Source: Acetobacter musti
GTDB taxonomy: Bacteria > Pseudomonadota > Alphaproteobacteria > Acetobacterales > Acetobacteraceae
Direction of reading: 5' to 3'
Length of the DNA: 64,000 nt
Assembly (NCBI RefSeq): GCF_011516835.1
Contig: NZ_WOTB01000001.1
Location: 1-64,000, forward strand
Below, piece by piece: positions 11,312 to 20,024 of this stretch; the first letter of the stretch is position 1, and each line of letters begins with the position of its first letter. A program made the translations under genes and the position numbers. The notes below the pieces were generated by a model. The model was not told where the DNA came from and ran no database searches. It saw only the letters and a program-made list of their open reading frames with translations.

Positions 11312-12574
11312 TTACGAACCGGAAAGCACACGCCGGATCGCACCGGTCAGGCGGGACAGCTCATCGGCAGTGATCGTAAACGCCGGCGTGAGATAGACGA
11401 TATTGCGGAACGGCCTGATCCACACACCCTCCTCCGTAAACCGGGCTCTCAGGGCTTCAGGACTGGCGATACGATCCAGCTCGACAACACCCGTCGCGCC
11501 CATCACCCGGACATCGCGGACCCCCGGCAGCGTCCGGCATGGCTCAAGCTGGTCACGAAGCGCTGCTTCGACAGCCGCGACCTGCTCCAGACGAGGCTCG
11601 GTTGCAAACAGATCGAGGGAAGCGTTCGCGCAGGCGCAGGCAAACGGATTGGCCATGAAGGTCGGCCCGTGCATCAGCGCATGCTCCGGATCGTCGGAGA
11701 GAAACGCCTCGTAAATATGGCGCCGCGCGACGGTCGCCGCGAGCGCGACCGTGCCACCGGTCAGAGCCTTTGACAGCGTGATGATATCCGGAACTATCCC
11801 GGCCTGATCGCAGGCGAACATCGTCCCCGTCCGCCCGAAGCCGGTAAATATTTCATCCAGAATCAGCAGGACACCATATTTGTCCGCAAGCCGGCGCAGA
11901 GTGCGCAGCACCCCGGGGCTGTGAAAGATCATGCCGCCAGCCCCCTGAATGAGAGGCTCCACGATAATGGCGGTGATCGTCGCGGCATGTTCCGCGAGAA
12001 AGGCCTCGAACGCGGCGGTGGACGCCTCGTCCACCGGCAGACCGACGACATATTGCGATGGCATCACGCCGGCAAAAAGGTGATGCATCCCTTCTTCCGG
12101 GTCACAGACCGCCATGGTCGCAAGAGTGTCGCCATGATAGCCGCCCCGGAAGGAAAGCAGCTTCACGCGGCCGGCCTCTCCGCGATTGATCCGGTACTGA
12201 ACCGCCATTTTGATGGCGACCTCAACAGCGACGGAACCGGAATCCGTATAGAAAACATGGTCCAGATCGCCCGGCAGAAGCGCCGCCAGCCGCGAGGCCA
12301 GCTTCAGCGCGGGCTCATGCACCATCCCGCCGAACATGACATGCGGCATACGCATCAGCTGTTCAGCCGCGCAGGCGCGAATATGCGGATGATTATAGCC
12401 GTGACACGCCGTCCACCAGGCCGCCACCCCGTCCGTCAGAACCCGCCCGTCTTCCAGTTCGATCAGACTGCCACGGGTGGACCGTGCCGCGAGAGGAGCC
12501 GGAGCGGTCTTCATCTGACTGTAAGGCAGCCAGACATGCGGAAGACCCGTGATATACCAGTCTGGTGTGGACAA
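11312..12574 (-). CDS. bioA: Adenosylmethionine-8-amino-7-oxononanoate aminotransferase
   Basis: BioA transfers the amino group of S-adenosylmethionine to KAPA to give DAPA, the third of the four ring-building steps of biotin synthesis. It is a class III PLP aminotransferase: GSVAVEVAIKMA, the active-site Tyr/Gly in FRGGYHGDTL, the PLP Asp in LILDEIFTGFGRTG and the Schiff-base Lys in TLSKALTGGT are all present, and the C-terminus GVWIRPFRNIVYLTP is BioA-like. TTG 12574 gives 420 residues, with HVWLPYSQM placed as in E. coli BioA; ATG 12676 would add 34 residues of low-complexity sequence not typical of the family. It diverges from bioF. Confidence 0.93.
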   Translation of the reverse strand: MSTPDWYITGLPHVWLPYSQMKTAPAPLAARSTRGSLIELEDGRVLTDGVAAWWTACHGYNHPHIRACAAEQLMRMPHVMFGGMVHEPALKLASRLAALLPGDLDHVFYTDSGSVAVEVAIKMAVQYRINRGEAGRVKLLSFRGGYHGDTLATMAVCDPEEGMHHLFAGVMPSQYVVGLPVDEASTAAFEAFLAEHAATITAIIVEPLIQGAGGMIFHSPGVLRTLRRLADKYGVLLILDEIFTGFGRTGTMFACDQAGIVPDIITLSKALTGGTVALAATVARRHIYEAFLSDDPEHALMHGPTFMANPFACACANASLDLFATEPRLEQVAAVEAALRDQLEPCRTLPGVRDVRVMGATGVVELDRIASPEALRARFTEEGVWIRPFRNIVYLTPAFTITADELSRLTGAIRRVLSGS

Positions 12575-12837
12575 GGAGAGTTCCGTTTTCTGCAAATGGG
12601 CCGGCCGCCGACCTATACAGCGTTCATCCGCACTGCTGAAGCGGAGAACAGATGCCCGGACAGGCAGGCGAAACACGATACCCGCCTCCCTCCGGCAGCA
12701 GCCCGTTCAGCAGCAGCCCGTCCGGCAGCGATCCGATCCGGGCCGCCAGCCCCGTTCCGGAACCGGTCCCGGCTCCGAGGGCCAACCGTCCGGCCACGAT
12801 TGACCGGCACGCCCGCCTCCGGCACCACAGCGACATC

Positions 12838-14073
12838 ATGACACGGTTCGATCCTCTTTTTCAGCAGGCCCTCGCGGAGCTCGACGCCGGAAGCAGACGG
12901 CGGCGCCTGAAAACACTCACCCCCGTGGGACCGGTCACACTGGCCCGGCCCGACGGCAGCCGTCTGACCGATTTTTCGTCAAACGATTACCTCGGACTCG
13001 CCCGGCACCCGGCGCTGGCAGAGCGATCCGCCGAATGGACGGCCCGTTTCGGCACCGGCTCCGGCGCATCGCGGCTGGTAACGGGAAACATGCCTCTGCA
13101 CGAACAGGTCGAGGCAAAAATCGCCGCTCTGAAAGGCTGCGAGGCCGCGCTTCTTTTCGCCAGCGGCTGGCAGGCCAACGCCTCCCTCGTGCCGGCTCTG
13201 GCGCGCCTTTCCATCGAACAGACCGGAACGGCGCCCCTCGTCTTCACGGACCGGCTGAATCACGCCAGTCTCCATCAGGGCTGCGCCGCAGCCGGCGTAA
13301 GACAGATCCGCTTCCGGCATAACGACCCCGCTCATCTCGAATCCCTGCTTCTGAGCCGCGCGAAGGAGCCGGGACTGCGGATCATCCTGACCGAAAGCGT
13401 CTTCAGCATGGACGGCGACCGTGCCGACGTCGCCGCCCTGGCGCGCGTGGCGGATCGCTTCGACGCCTTCCTCTGTCTCGACGAGGCGCACGCAACAGGC
13501 GTTCTTGGCCCCGGCGGCGCGGGACTGGCGGGAGAGGGAGCAGCCCGAACAGAACCGGCAAATGACGCATCCCCCGGCGGGAAGCAGAATGCCGTGCCCC
13601 TCGTCATGGGGACATTCAGCAAGGCGCTGGGCGGAATGGGCGCTTATATTGCCGGCTCGGCGGCGCTGTGCGACTGGCTGCTCAACACAGCGTCGGGATT
13701 CGTCTTTTCGACAGCCCTGCCTCCCTCCGTCCTCGGCGCCGCCGACGCAGCACTCGACCTGCTGCCCCACCTGGACACGGAACGGACGCGCGTCGCACGG
13801 CACGGAGCCGTCCTCCGCGCGCGCCTTGCCGAAGCCGGCCTGAGCACCGGAGACTCCTCGACGCAGATCGTGCCGGTCATGATCGGCGACGCGGCGGAAG
13901 CCATGCAGGCCGCCGCGGCGCTGGAAGCCGAAGGCTTTCTCGCGGTCGCAATCAGGCCCCCGACAGTGCCCCGTGGACAGAGCCGCCTGCGGGTGACCCT
14001 GTCCGCCGCGCATGACGAGGAGATGGTCGAACGTCTCGCAGAAGCCATTATCCGGCATTGCGGGCACGGCTGA
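12838..14073 (+). CDS. bioF: 8-amino-7-oxononanoate synthase
   Basis: BioF condenses pimeloyl-ACP (or -CoA) with alanine to KAPA. The 411-residue protein shows the alpha-oxoamine synthase hallmarks: FSSNDYLGLARHP near the N-terminus, GSGASRLVTGNMPLHEQ, LCLDEAHATGVLGPGGAG, and the PLP lysine in GTFSKALGGMGAY. ATG 12838 is chosen because the in-frame sequence upstream is Pro/Ser/Arg-rich and unlike the family. The stop overlaps the next start (TGATG), so bioF, the BioH-like hydrolase and bioCD are one coupled operon. A short Gly/Ala/Pro insertion (about 225-250) follows the PLP-binding Asp motif. Confidence 0.94.
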   Translation: MTRFDPLFQQALAELDAGSRRRRLKTLTPVGPVTLARPDGSRLTDFSSNDYLGLARHPALAERSAEWTARFGTGSGASRLVTGNMPLHEQVEAKIAALKGCEAALLFASGWQANASLVPALARLSIEQTGTAPLVFTDRLNHASLHQGCAAAGVRQIRFRHNDPAHLESLLLSRAKEPGLRIILTESVFSMDGDRADVAALARVADRFDAFLCLDEAHATGVLGPGGAGLAGEGAARTEPANDASPGGKQNAVPLVMGTFSKALGGMGAYIAGSAALCDWLLNTASGFVFSTALPPSVLGAADAALDLLPHLDTERTRVARHGAVLRARLAEAGLSTGDSSTQIVPVMIGDAAEAMQAAAALEAEGFLAVAIRPPTVPRGQSRLRVTLSAAHDEEMVERLAEAIIRHCGHG

Positions 14074-14741
14074 TGAAGATCGTCCTCGTTCATGGATGGG
14101 GTTTCGACAGGCATTTCTGGGAAAAGACGGCCCGCAGCCTCGGAAGCGGCGTCATCGTTCCGGATCTCGGCTTCTTCGGCCCTCCCGACCTCACCATTCC
14201 GACCGGCGAACCTCTGACCCTCGTGGGCCATTCCCTCGGCCTGCTGCGCCTGCTCTCAATGCCGGACGATCTCCTGCCCGAAGGCAGCCTGTTTCTCGGC
14301 ATCAACGGCTTCACGTGCTTCGCCCGCGCCCCTGATTTTCCCTCAGGAATCGCTCCGCGCGTGCTGGATCGCATGATGACAGCCCTGCAACGTGACCCGG
14401 ACACAGCGGTCCGGCAGTTTCATGCGAGCTGCGGCCTGATCGACCCACGCCCTTCAGCAGAAGAACAGGGACTGCCCACAGGCACGCCGGTACGGGAGCG
14501 GCTGCGAGACGGTCTGACGATGCTGAGAAACGGTGACGCCCGCTCATCCCGTCGGCGAATCAGCGCGGTGCTCGCCGGCAGGGATGACCCGGTCGTCACT
14601 CCCGCGATGACGGAAGCCTGTTTCCCCCCGGACCTCGTGTGCTGGTCGGAAACCGGAGGGCATCTTCTGCCACTGACACACCCCGATCTTTGTGCCCGGT
14701 TTATCCGGACTGTCATGGAGCAGCATAATGACGCGGCCTGA
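14073..14741 (+). CDS. BioH-like alpha/beta hydrolase (putative pimeloyl-ACP methyl ester esterase)
   Basis: A compact 222-residue alpha/beta hydrolase lies between bioF and bioC, the position taken by BioH-type esterases that release pimeloyl-ACP from its methyl ester. The N-terminus MKIVLVHGWGFDRHFW carries the HGW oxyanion element. The nucleophile is in GHSLG (residues about 53-57), with the acidic residue in LAGRDDPVV and the His in GGHLLPLTH. The cap is short. Overall similarity to E. coli BioH is limited to these motifs, so it could equally be one of the other non-homologous BioH replacements. Start ATG 14073 overlaps the bioF stop; its end overlaps bioCD by 14 bases. Confidence 0.75.
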   Translation: MKIVLVHGWGFDRHFWEKTARSLGSGVIVPDLGFFGPPDLTIPTGEPLTLVGHSLGLLRLLSMPDDLLPEGSLFLGINGFTCFARAPDFPSGIAPRVLDRMMTALQRDPDTAVRQFHASCGLIDPRPSAEEQGLPTGTPVRERLRDGLTMLRNGDARSSRRRISAVLAGRDDPVVTPAMTEACFPPDLVCWSETGGHLLPLTHPDLCARFIRTVMEQHNDAA

Positions 14742-16215
14742 TCGCGGCAGGAACGCACGTCACCGCATCGGCGCCCGTTTCGACGCCGCGGATGACTACG
14801 ACACCGCAGCCTCGGTCCAGCGGCTGACGGCGCGTCGTCTCATGACACGGATCAGATCCGCTTTCGGAGAGCATGCGCCGGCCCGGATTCTGGAATTCGG
14901 CTGCGGCACAGGCGCCCTGACCGCTCTCCTGTGCGAGACATGGCCCGAAGCCGACATCACAGCGACGGATATCGCCCCCGGAATGCTGGCGAGAGCGCAG
15001 GCCCGCTGTGGTAAGGGCGTGACGTTCGTTCGCATGGATATGGCCGAGCCTGAGAAGGCGACGGCAGTTCAGGGACCGTTCGATCTCATCTGCGGCAATC
15101 TCGCCCTGCAATGGGCGGAAAGCAGAGAAAAGGTTCTGTCGGCCCTCGCCGGCCTGCTGGCTCCGTCTGGCGTTCTCGCGGTCTCCACCCTGGCCTCGGA
15201 AAGTTTCACGGAGTGGAAAGTCGCCCACGAGGCCGAAAATGTCAGTGCCGGCATCCGCCTGTATCCGACGCTTCAGACGCTTGCCGAAAGCTGGCCGGAG
15301 AGATCCTCCTGCCTGGCCGGACGCTGGTTGTCCGAAACACTCATCGAGCAGCCGGAGAGCGGCCTCGCGTTTCTGCGGGGACTGCGCCGCATCGGCGCGA
15401 CAGAGCCACTTCCCGGCAGCCGGCCTCTGACACCCGGCGTCATGCGGCGCGTCCTCCGGCGCTTCGATAAGAACGGCGCCTCGATAACATGGGAAATCGC
15501 TTACGGCCTGTTCCGGACGCCCCCAGGGCCCGGAGTGTTCGTGACAGGAACGGATACCGGTGTCGGCAAAACGATCGTCTCGGCATGTCTGGTCCGGGCC
15601 TGGCAGGCGTCCTACTGGAAACCGCTTCAGACCGGCCTCGCCGACGAGGACGGCGATACACCGGAGATTGAACGCCTGACCGGAGCGGCGCCGGAACGGA
15701 TTTTCCCCCCGGCGGATACATTTCTGGCACCACTCTCCCCCGAAGCGGCCGCAAGAGCGGAGGGCCGGCACGTCGATCTCTCCCGTCTCGTCCTGCCGGA
15801 AGCGAACGGGACCCGGCCCCTGGTGGTCGAAGGCGCCGGCGGCCTGCTGGTCCCCGTAACATCACCAGTCGCCACGACCGGCCAGCCCGGAATGATGACG
15901 CCGGAAGTAATGATGCCGGGGCTTATGATGATCGACATCATCGGCAGATGCGGCCTGCCGGTAGTGCTCGTCGCCCGAAGCGGTCTCGGCACCCTGAACC
16001 ATACGCTGCTGAGCCTGGCCGCTTTGCGGGAGCGCGGCCTGGCGGTGCTGGGTGTCGTGCTGAACGGACCGCTCAACCCCGACAACCGCAGAGCGATTGA
16101 AGAACACGGCAGAGTAAGGGTGCTTGCCGAACTGCCGCACATGCCCCGTATGACGCCAGAGGCGATCGACCGCCTGGCGCGGCTTCTGCCGGACTGGAAG
16201 ACCCTGACTCCATGA
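14728..16215 (+). CDS. Fused malonyl-ACP O-methyltransferase and dethiobiotin synthetase (BioC-BioD)
   Basis: One 495-residue protein contains two biotin enzymes. Residues 1-260 are BioC, the SAM methyltransferase that caps malonyl-ACP to start pimelate synthesis (motif I ILEFGCGTG at 54-62, ICGNLALQW later). Residues 268-495 are BioD, the ATP-dependent carboxylase closing the ureido ring of dethiobiotin (P-loop GTDTGVGKT at 274-282, YWKPLQTG near 296, VVEGAGGLLVP and VLGVVLNG). Reading is continuous through the join; BioD has no start codon of its own at the boundary. The first and fourth pathway steps are thus physically linked. ATG 14728 lies inside the upstream gene. bioB is not in the window. 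A Met/Thr/Pro-rich insertion follows the VEGAGG motif. Confidence 0.92.
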   Translation: MTRPDRGRNARHRIGARFDAADDYDTAASVQRLTARRLMTRIRSAFGEHAPARILEFGCGTGALTALLCETWPEADITATDIAPGMLARAQARCGKGVTFVRMDMAEPEKATAVQGPFDLICGNLALQWAESREKVLSALAGLLAPSGVLAVSTLASESFTEWKVAHEAENVSAGIRLYPTLQTLAESWPERSSCLAGRWLSETLIEQPESGLAFLRGLRRIGATEPLPGSRPLTPGVMRRVLRRFDKNGASITWEIAYGLFRTPPGPGVFVTGTDTGVGKTIVSACLVRAWQASYWKPLQTGLADEDGDTPEIERLTGAAPERIFPPADTFLAPLSPEAAARAEGRHVDLSRLVLPEANGTRPLVVEGAGGLLVPVTSPVATTGQPGMMTPEVMMPGLMMIDIIGRCGLPVVLVARSGLGTLNHTLLSLAALRERGLAVLGVVLNGPLNPDNRRAIEEHGRVRVLAELPHMPRMTPEAIDRLARLLPDWKTLTP

Positions 16216-16385
16216 AAACCTTACCCTGAACCCGGCCCGGATACCCCATCCCTCATGTCATCGGCACGCCGCCCGGTAACGCGGCAGCCAGGTAGCCAGT
16301 GTGTCTGCTTCCACACCCGGAACACGGAAGCCTCCATAGTCCGGTCCTGCATCCCCGGCCGACGAAATACGTCTGCCAGACGCCC

Positions 16386-17645
16386 TCAGCGCCGCGTTTT
16401 TCGCCGGACCGGCCGCGACGCCGCAGAAGCCGGCGACAATTCCGGGACAGGCATGACCGTCAGCCGGAGTCCGAGTTCGCTCTCGATCCTGCGCATCGTC
16501 TTGCGTTCGGCAGCAGCACACAGGGTCGCCGCCCAGCCCTGCCGCCCGGCACGACCCGTACGACCGATCCGATGCAGATAGGTTTCGGGCAGAGACGGCG
16601 GCGCCATATTGATCACCTGACCGACCTGTTCGATATCGAGACCTCTCGCGGCAATATCCGTCGCCACAAGGATCATGGCCTTCCCGCTTTCGAAATCCTG
16701 AACCGCCGCGTTACGGGTCGGCTGGGTAAGCCGACCATGCAGCACGACAGCGCTGAGCTTTCGTCTGCGCAGATAATGCGTGAGCGTATCCGCCTCGTCC
16801 CGGGTGGCGACAAAGACGATGGCGCTCCGGTTCCGGTGACGGGTCAGCAGCGCTTCGGCGGCTGCCGGTTTCGCATCCGGTTCGACGAAGAGAATCGCCT
16901 GCCGCACGGAAGGCCGGGTATGTCCCGCCGGCTCGATCTGCAGCGGCTTATGCAGGAAATCCTGCGCCACGACCGCGCTGCCGGCCGAAAGAGTCGCGGA
17001 AGCCAGAACGGTCTGGCGCTGTGGCGGCAGGAGCGCGCGGATATCCTGCATTTCCTCCCGGAATTCATTCGTCATCAGGCGGTCACCCTCATCAAGAACA
17101 AGGTGACGGCAAGAGGTGAGATCAAGCTGTTCCGTCCGCAACAGGTCGAGAAGACGCCCGGGTGTCGCAATGATAATGCGGCATCCCGCAGGCGGCAGAC
17201 CGGCATCCGGAGCCGGTTTGACAGCACCGGGCCGGCCGCCACGCCGGGGGGCGGGCGCGACTTCATGGGCGCCCCCATAGACCGCAAACGGGATCAGCGC
17301 CGGATCGGGCGCGAGCGCTCTGCCCATTTCAGCAACCTGCCGGGCCAGCTCCCGTGTCGGTACGATCACAAGCGCCGTCGATGTCTTCCCGCGGCTCATC
17401 ATCTCCATGAGGGGAAGCAGATAACTGGCCGTTTTGCCGGTTCCCGTAGGCGCGAGGATACGGGCGTCGCGCGTGGTGAGCAGCCCGGCAATCGCGGCCT
17501 GCTGAACAGGTGTCGGATGCACGAGCCCCGCTGCCGCCGCGCGGGAGATAAGGTCAGGACTCAGCCCGAGACCTGTAAAACTGGTCTGGTCCGGATCGTC
17601 TCCGCCGGTTCGGGGAGAAGGGGATGGGGGCGTTCCGGACGACAT
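16386..17645 (-). CDS. DEAD-box-type RNA helicase with DEGD motif II
   Basis: The 419-residue protein is an SF2 RNA helicase in the RhlE-like group. Motifs in order: Q-motif region around HPTPVQQ (43-49), motif I APTGTGKT (65-72), Ia PTRELARQ, Ib TPGRLLDLL (161-169), motif II VLDEGDRL with DEGD (185-188) instead of DEAD, motif III SAT (216-218), and C-terminal ATDIAARGLD and HRIGRTGRAGR. An Arg/Gly/Pro/Ala-rich insertion (about 127-153) lies between Ia and Ib, and the C-terminus is basic. The helicase core is otherwise intact, so ATPase activity is plausible. ATG 17645 starts a Ser/Pro-rich 20-residue leader. It stands alone, convergent with bioCD. Confidence 0.88.
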   Translation of the reverse strand: MSSGTPPSPSPRTGGDDPDQTSFTGLGLSPDLISRAAAAGLVHPTPVQQAAIAGLLTTRDARILAPTGTGKTASYLLPLMEMMSRGKTSTALVIVPTRELARQVAEMGRALAPDPALIPFAVYGGAHEVAPAPRRGGRPGAVKPAPDAGLPPAGCRIIIATPGRLLDLLRTEQLDLTSCRHLVLDEGDRLMTNEFREEMQDIRALLPPQRQTVLASATLSAGSAVVAQDFLHKPLQIEPAGHTRPSVRQAILFVEPDAKPAAAEALLTRHRNRSAIVFVATRDEADTLTHYLRRRKLSAVVLHGRLTQPTRNAAVQDFESGKAMILVATDIAARGLDIEQVGQVINMAPPSLPETYLHRIGRTGRAGRQGWAATLCAAAERKTMRRIESELGLRLTVMPVPELSPASAASRPVRRKTRR

Positions 17646-17927
17646 CGGCGTTTCCTGAGGGCAGCGGACAAAATAACATGCAGGCCGGTCCGGCCGTGAT
17701 GCGCGTCCGACGCATATGCCAAAATGCAGACGCGGGCGCCACGCTTTGTGACGCCCGCGCCATTCGTCGGGCCCGGTGCGTCCGGTTCCGCACGATGTTC
17801 ACCATTCCGGTCTGTTCAGTGTGACGTCCCGCATAAAGTGGCGGGCTGCCCGGATCAGACTGTGTCCTGCATCCGGCTCATTCAGGCGGCTGATATCCGC
17901 CACCCGACGGGCCGGAACTTCGGGAGT

Positions 17928-17950
17928 TGCCTGACCGGTCCGGTCAGGCA
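17928..17950. repeat. Perfect 11-bp inverted repeat at the end of the HTH gene
   Basis: TGCCTGACCGG, one T, then CCGGTCAGGCA. It contains the stop codon of the minus-strand gene ending at 17944. No T-run follows on either strand, so it may be an operator or a remnant hairpin rather than a standard terminator. Confidence 0.6.
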
Positions 17951-18243
17951 GCTTTCGTCTGATAAAGCACCGGCTCCATGCGCAGCCTGGACTGATGCCG
18001 CGTCTCGATAGCGCGCCAGCTGATCGGATGCCCGACAGCAAGCGGCTCGAAACCGGCCTGTTCCCGCGCAGTGCTGCATGCCCGGAAATGAGAATTGTAC
18101 TGCATTTTCTGTGACCTGCGATGGATAAAACTCCGACTTACTCCAAGTACTTTGGCGGCATTACGAAGCGTCATCTTCTTTTTGTTGAGAAGAAAGACAA
18201 GTTTTTCATCCAGTTCGGAAGACCAGGTCAGGGCGCGAGGCAT
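17944..18243 (-). CDS. Small helix-turn-helix protein of unknown function
   Basis: The 99-residue basic protein begins TWSSELDEKLVFLLNKKK and then MTLRNAAKVLGVSRSFIH. This is a Myb/GcrA-like arrangement in which an N-terminal Trp and acidic helix precede a helix-turn-helix (about residues 24-45). The C-terminal half contains PLAVGHPISWRAIE, which looks like a conserved peptide but which I cannot assign. A ribosome site (GAGAGAGT) precedes ATG 18243, and the AT-rich region upstream could carry its promoter. A small DNA-binding regulator is the likely role by inference; target unknown. The 298 bases between this gene and the helicase hold nothing else I can support apart from weak hairpins. Confidence 0.6.
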   Translation of the reverse strand: MPRALTWSSELDEKLVFLLNKKKMTLRNAAKVLGVSRSFIHRRSQKMQYNSHFRACSTAREQAGFEPLAVGHPISWRAIETRHQSRLRMEPVLYQTKAA

Positions 18244-18901
18244 AAATACTCTCTCTTGTTTGCCGTGAATGGGTGAACGTCGCCATTATTCCGATACCCG
18301 TTGAAAAGCGAAGCTGAGAATTAACGTTTCTTTAACGCGCTGGCAGGTGTTGCTATAATTTTGAGTACAAAAATATTTTTTGTATTTGTTGTTGTTAAAT
18401 GTTCATAGGAATATTAATTTTTATAATTAGACAATTATTATGAAATAATAACAGTTATTTATTGGTATAACGTCTTATAAATAATGCATGAAGAATAAAA
18501 ATAATATGGAAACAGAGTCTTTCGAAACATGTTTAAAAACTTCAGATGGCTCTATCGTATTGAAAAAACAGGCTTAATTTTTAGTTTCATTCCGGGGCTC
18601 AGAATTTCCCCCGACAATCCCATGCATTGTGAAAATTCTGACGATAATATGCAGGAATATTAAGGGTTTCCTGCCGGGAATTACTTTCAGGTATTAACAT
18701 TCAGTATATATGTACGAAGCAATACAGTTTCGCGCAGATCAAGAACATGACTGTCCGCAGTCTCCGGCCGCACCAGCACCGGCCACGTCAGTCAGCAGAC
18801 CCGCTCCTGTTGCGCTCCCGCCGGTGAGCACAGAACAAACGAACAGTTCTTCGTCGCAACAGACGGCACTCCCGGAAAATGCCCTGCGGCAGAGACAGAG
18901 A
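18244..18901. other. AT-rich gene-free region
   Basis: About 18300-18700 is strikingly AT-rich compared with the surrounding GC-rich sequence and has no gene I can defend. It separates the HTH gene and ubiA. One 44-codon frame (18529-18663, plus strand, starting MFKNFRWLYRIEK) is open but lacks a clear ribosome site. Poly-A/T tracts are frequent, so the DNA may be curved or a target for xenogeneic-silencing proteins. Confidence 0.55.
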
Positions 18902-19828
18902 TCAGGTCAGCAGACCCGCAAAGCACGCAATCGCAATGCCCAGCCCAATGTTCCGGTTTGCCCGGAACTGAGCCAGACAAAGGGACGGACTGGCCGGATT
19001 GACGGACACCGCCTGCCTGAGAAGCAGTGCGACGCACAGCAGCGAGACGGGATAGAACCAGATACCGGTATGGGCCATCGCTCCCGCCGCGAGCAGGGCG
19101 ACCCCGGCCGCCCCGTAACAGGCGCCGACAAAAGCGCGCGCCCGGCCGGCCATAAGGCGGGATGTGGATTTCACGCCGATGCGGGCGTCATCCTCCATAT
19201 CCTGAAAGCCATAAATTGTATCGAAGCCAAGCTGCCAGAGAATGGTGGCAAGATAGAGCATCGCCTGAGCCGCATCGCAGCGGCCGGTCGCCGCCGCATA
19301 ACCCATCGGGGCGCCAAACCCGAACGTGAAGCCCATGATCAGCTGCGGCCACCAGGTAAAACGCTTGGCGAGCGGATAGAGGCCAACCAGCAGCAGCGAT
19401 GAGGCGCCGAGAATCCGGGAAAGCGGATTGAGCTGAATGAGGATCAGCAGACCGGCCAGCAGCAGCATGACAAGAAAAACCGCCGCATGACGCATCCGCA
19501 GAGCGCCCGACGCCAGAGGCCTGCCCGCCGTCCGGGAGACCTGCCTGTCGATGTCGCGGTCCCACATATCGTTCACGACACATCCCGCCGACCGCATCAC
19601 GACGCTGCCGATCCCGAACAGCACCAGAAGACGGATTCGCTCATCGGGCTGAATGCCGCCGCCCGCGTCCGGAAGCAGAATCCCCCATGCCCCCGGAAGA
19701 AAGAGCAGCCAGGTGCCGATCGGCCGGTCCAGACGGGCCAGAAGCGCATACGGACGGACCGAAGGCGGGAGGCGGCCGATCCATCCGGTGATGCGAATGT
19801 CGGTATGCGGGGTTGCGGGGCTCGGCAC
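18902..19828 (-). CDS. ubiA: 4-hydroxybenzoate polyprenyltransferase
   Basis: UbiA attaches the polyprenyl chain to 4-hydroxybenzoate in ubiquinone synthesis, in the inner membrane. The 308-residue protein has about eight hydrophobic helices and both Mg2+-diphosphate motifs: NDMWDRDID (about 86-94, the first aspartate motif) and DMEDDARIGVKST (about 211-223, the second). The N-terminus ARLDRPIGTWLLFLPGAWG is typical. Ubiquinone is central to acetic-acid-bacterial membrane dehydrogenases. ATG 19828 follows GAGAGAGCTACGG. It diverges from rsmE; the 196-base gap is presumed to hold both promoters. Confidence 0.93.
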   Translation of the reverse strand: MPSPATPHTDIRITGWIGRLPPSVRPYALLARLDRPIGTWLLFLPGAWGILLPDAGGGIQPDERIRLLVLFGIGSVVMRSAGCVVNDMWDRDIDRQVSRTAGRPLASGALRMRHAAVFLVMLLLAGLLILIQLNPLSRILGASSLLLVGLYPLAKRFTWWPQLIMGFTFGFGAPMGYAAATGRCDAAQAMLYLATILWQLGFDTIYGFQDMEDDARIGVKSTSRLMAGRARAFVGACYGAAGVALLAAGAMAHTGIWFYPVSLLCVALLLRQAVSVNPASPSLCLAQFRANRNIGLGIAIACFAGLLT

Positions 19829-20024
19829 CGTAGCTCTCTCCGGTCGTCAGAAACGTTAATGATACGGATCGGCTCGCAATCCGCTTCGGGAGACTTGACC
19901 GAAGACCGAATCCTGTCGAAATCGCGCCGATTGATGCGGACCTGTCCGGTCGCGGTCAATGGCCGTCCTGTTTTAACCGGTCTGCCCTAACCTGAACCAA
20001 CGCCGCCAGACCAGGAACGCCGCC

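Noticed and set aside
12574..12838. Search for a BioR or BirA operator between bioA and bioF
   Set aside because: No TTATCTATAA-type or other convincing biotin operator could be seen in the divergent gap.
18529..18663. 44-codon frame MFKNFRWLYRIEK... in the AT-rich region
   Set aside because: No ribosome site, no recognisable family, and short frames are expected by chance; left as a remark only.
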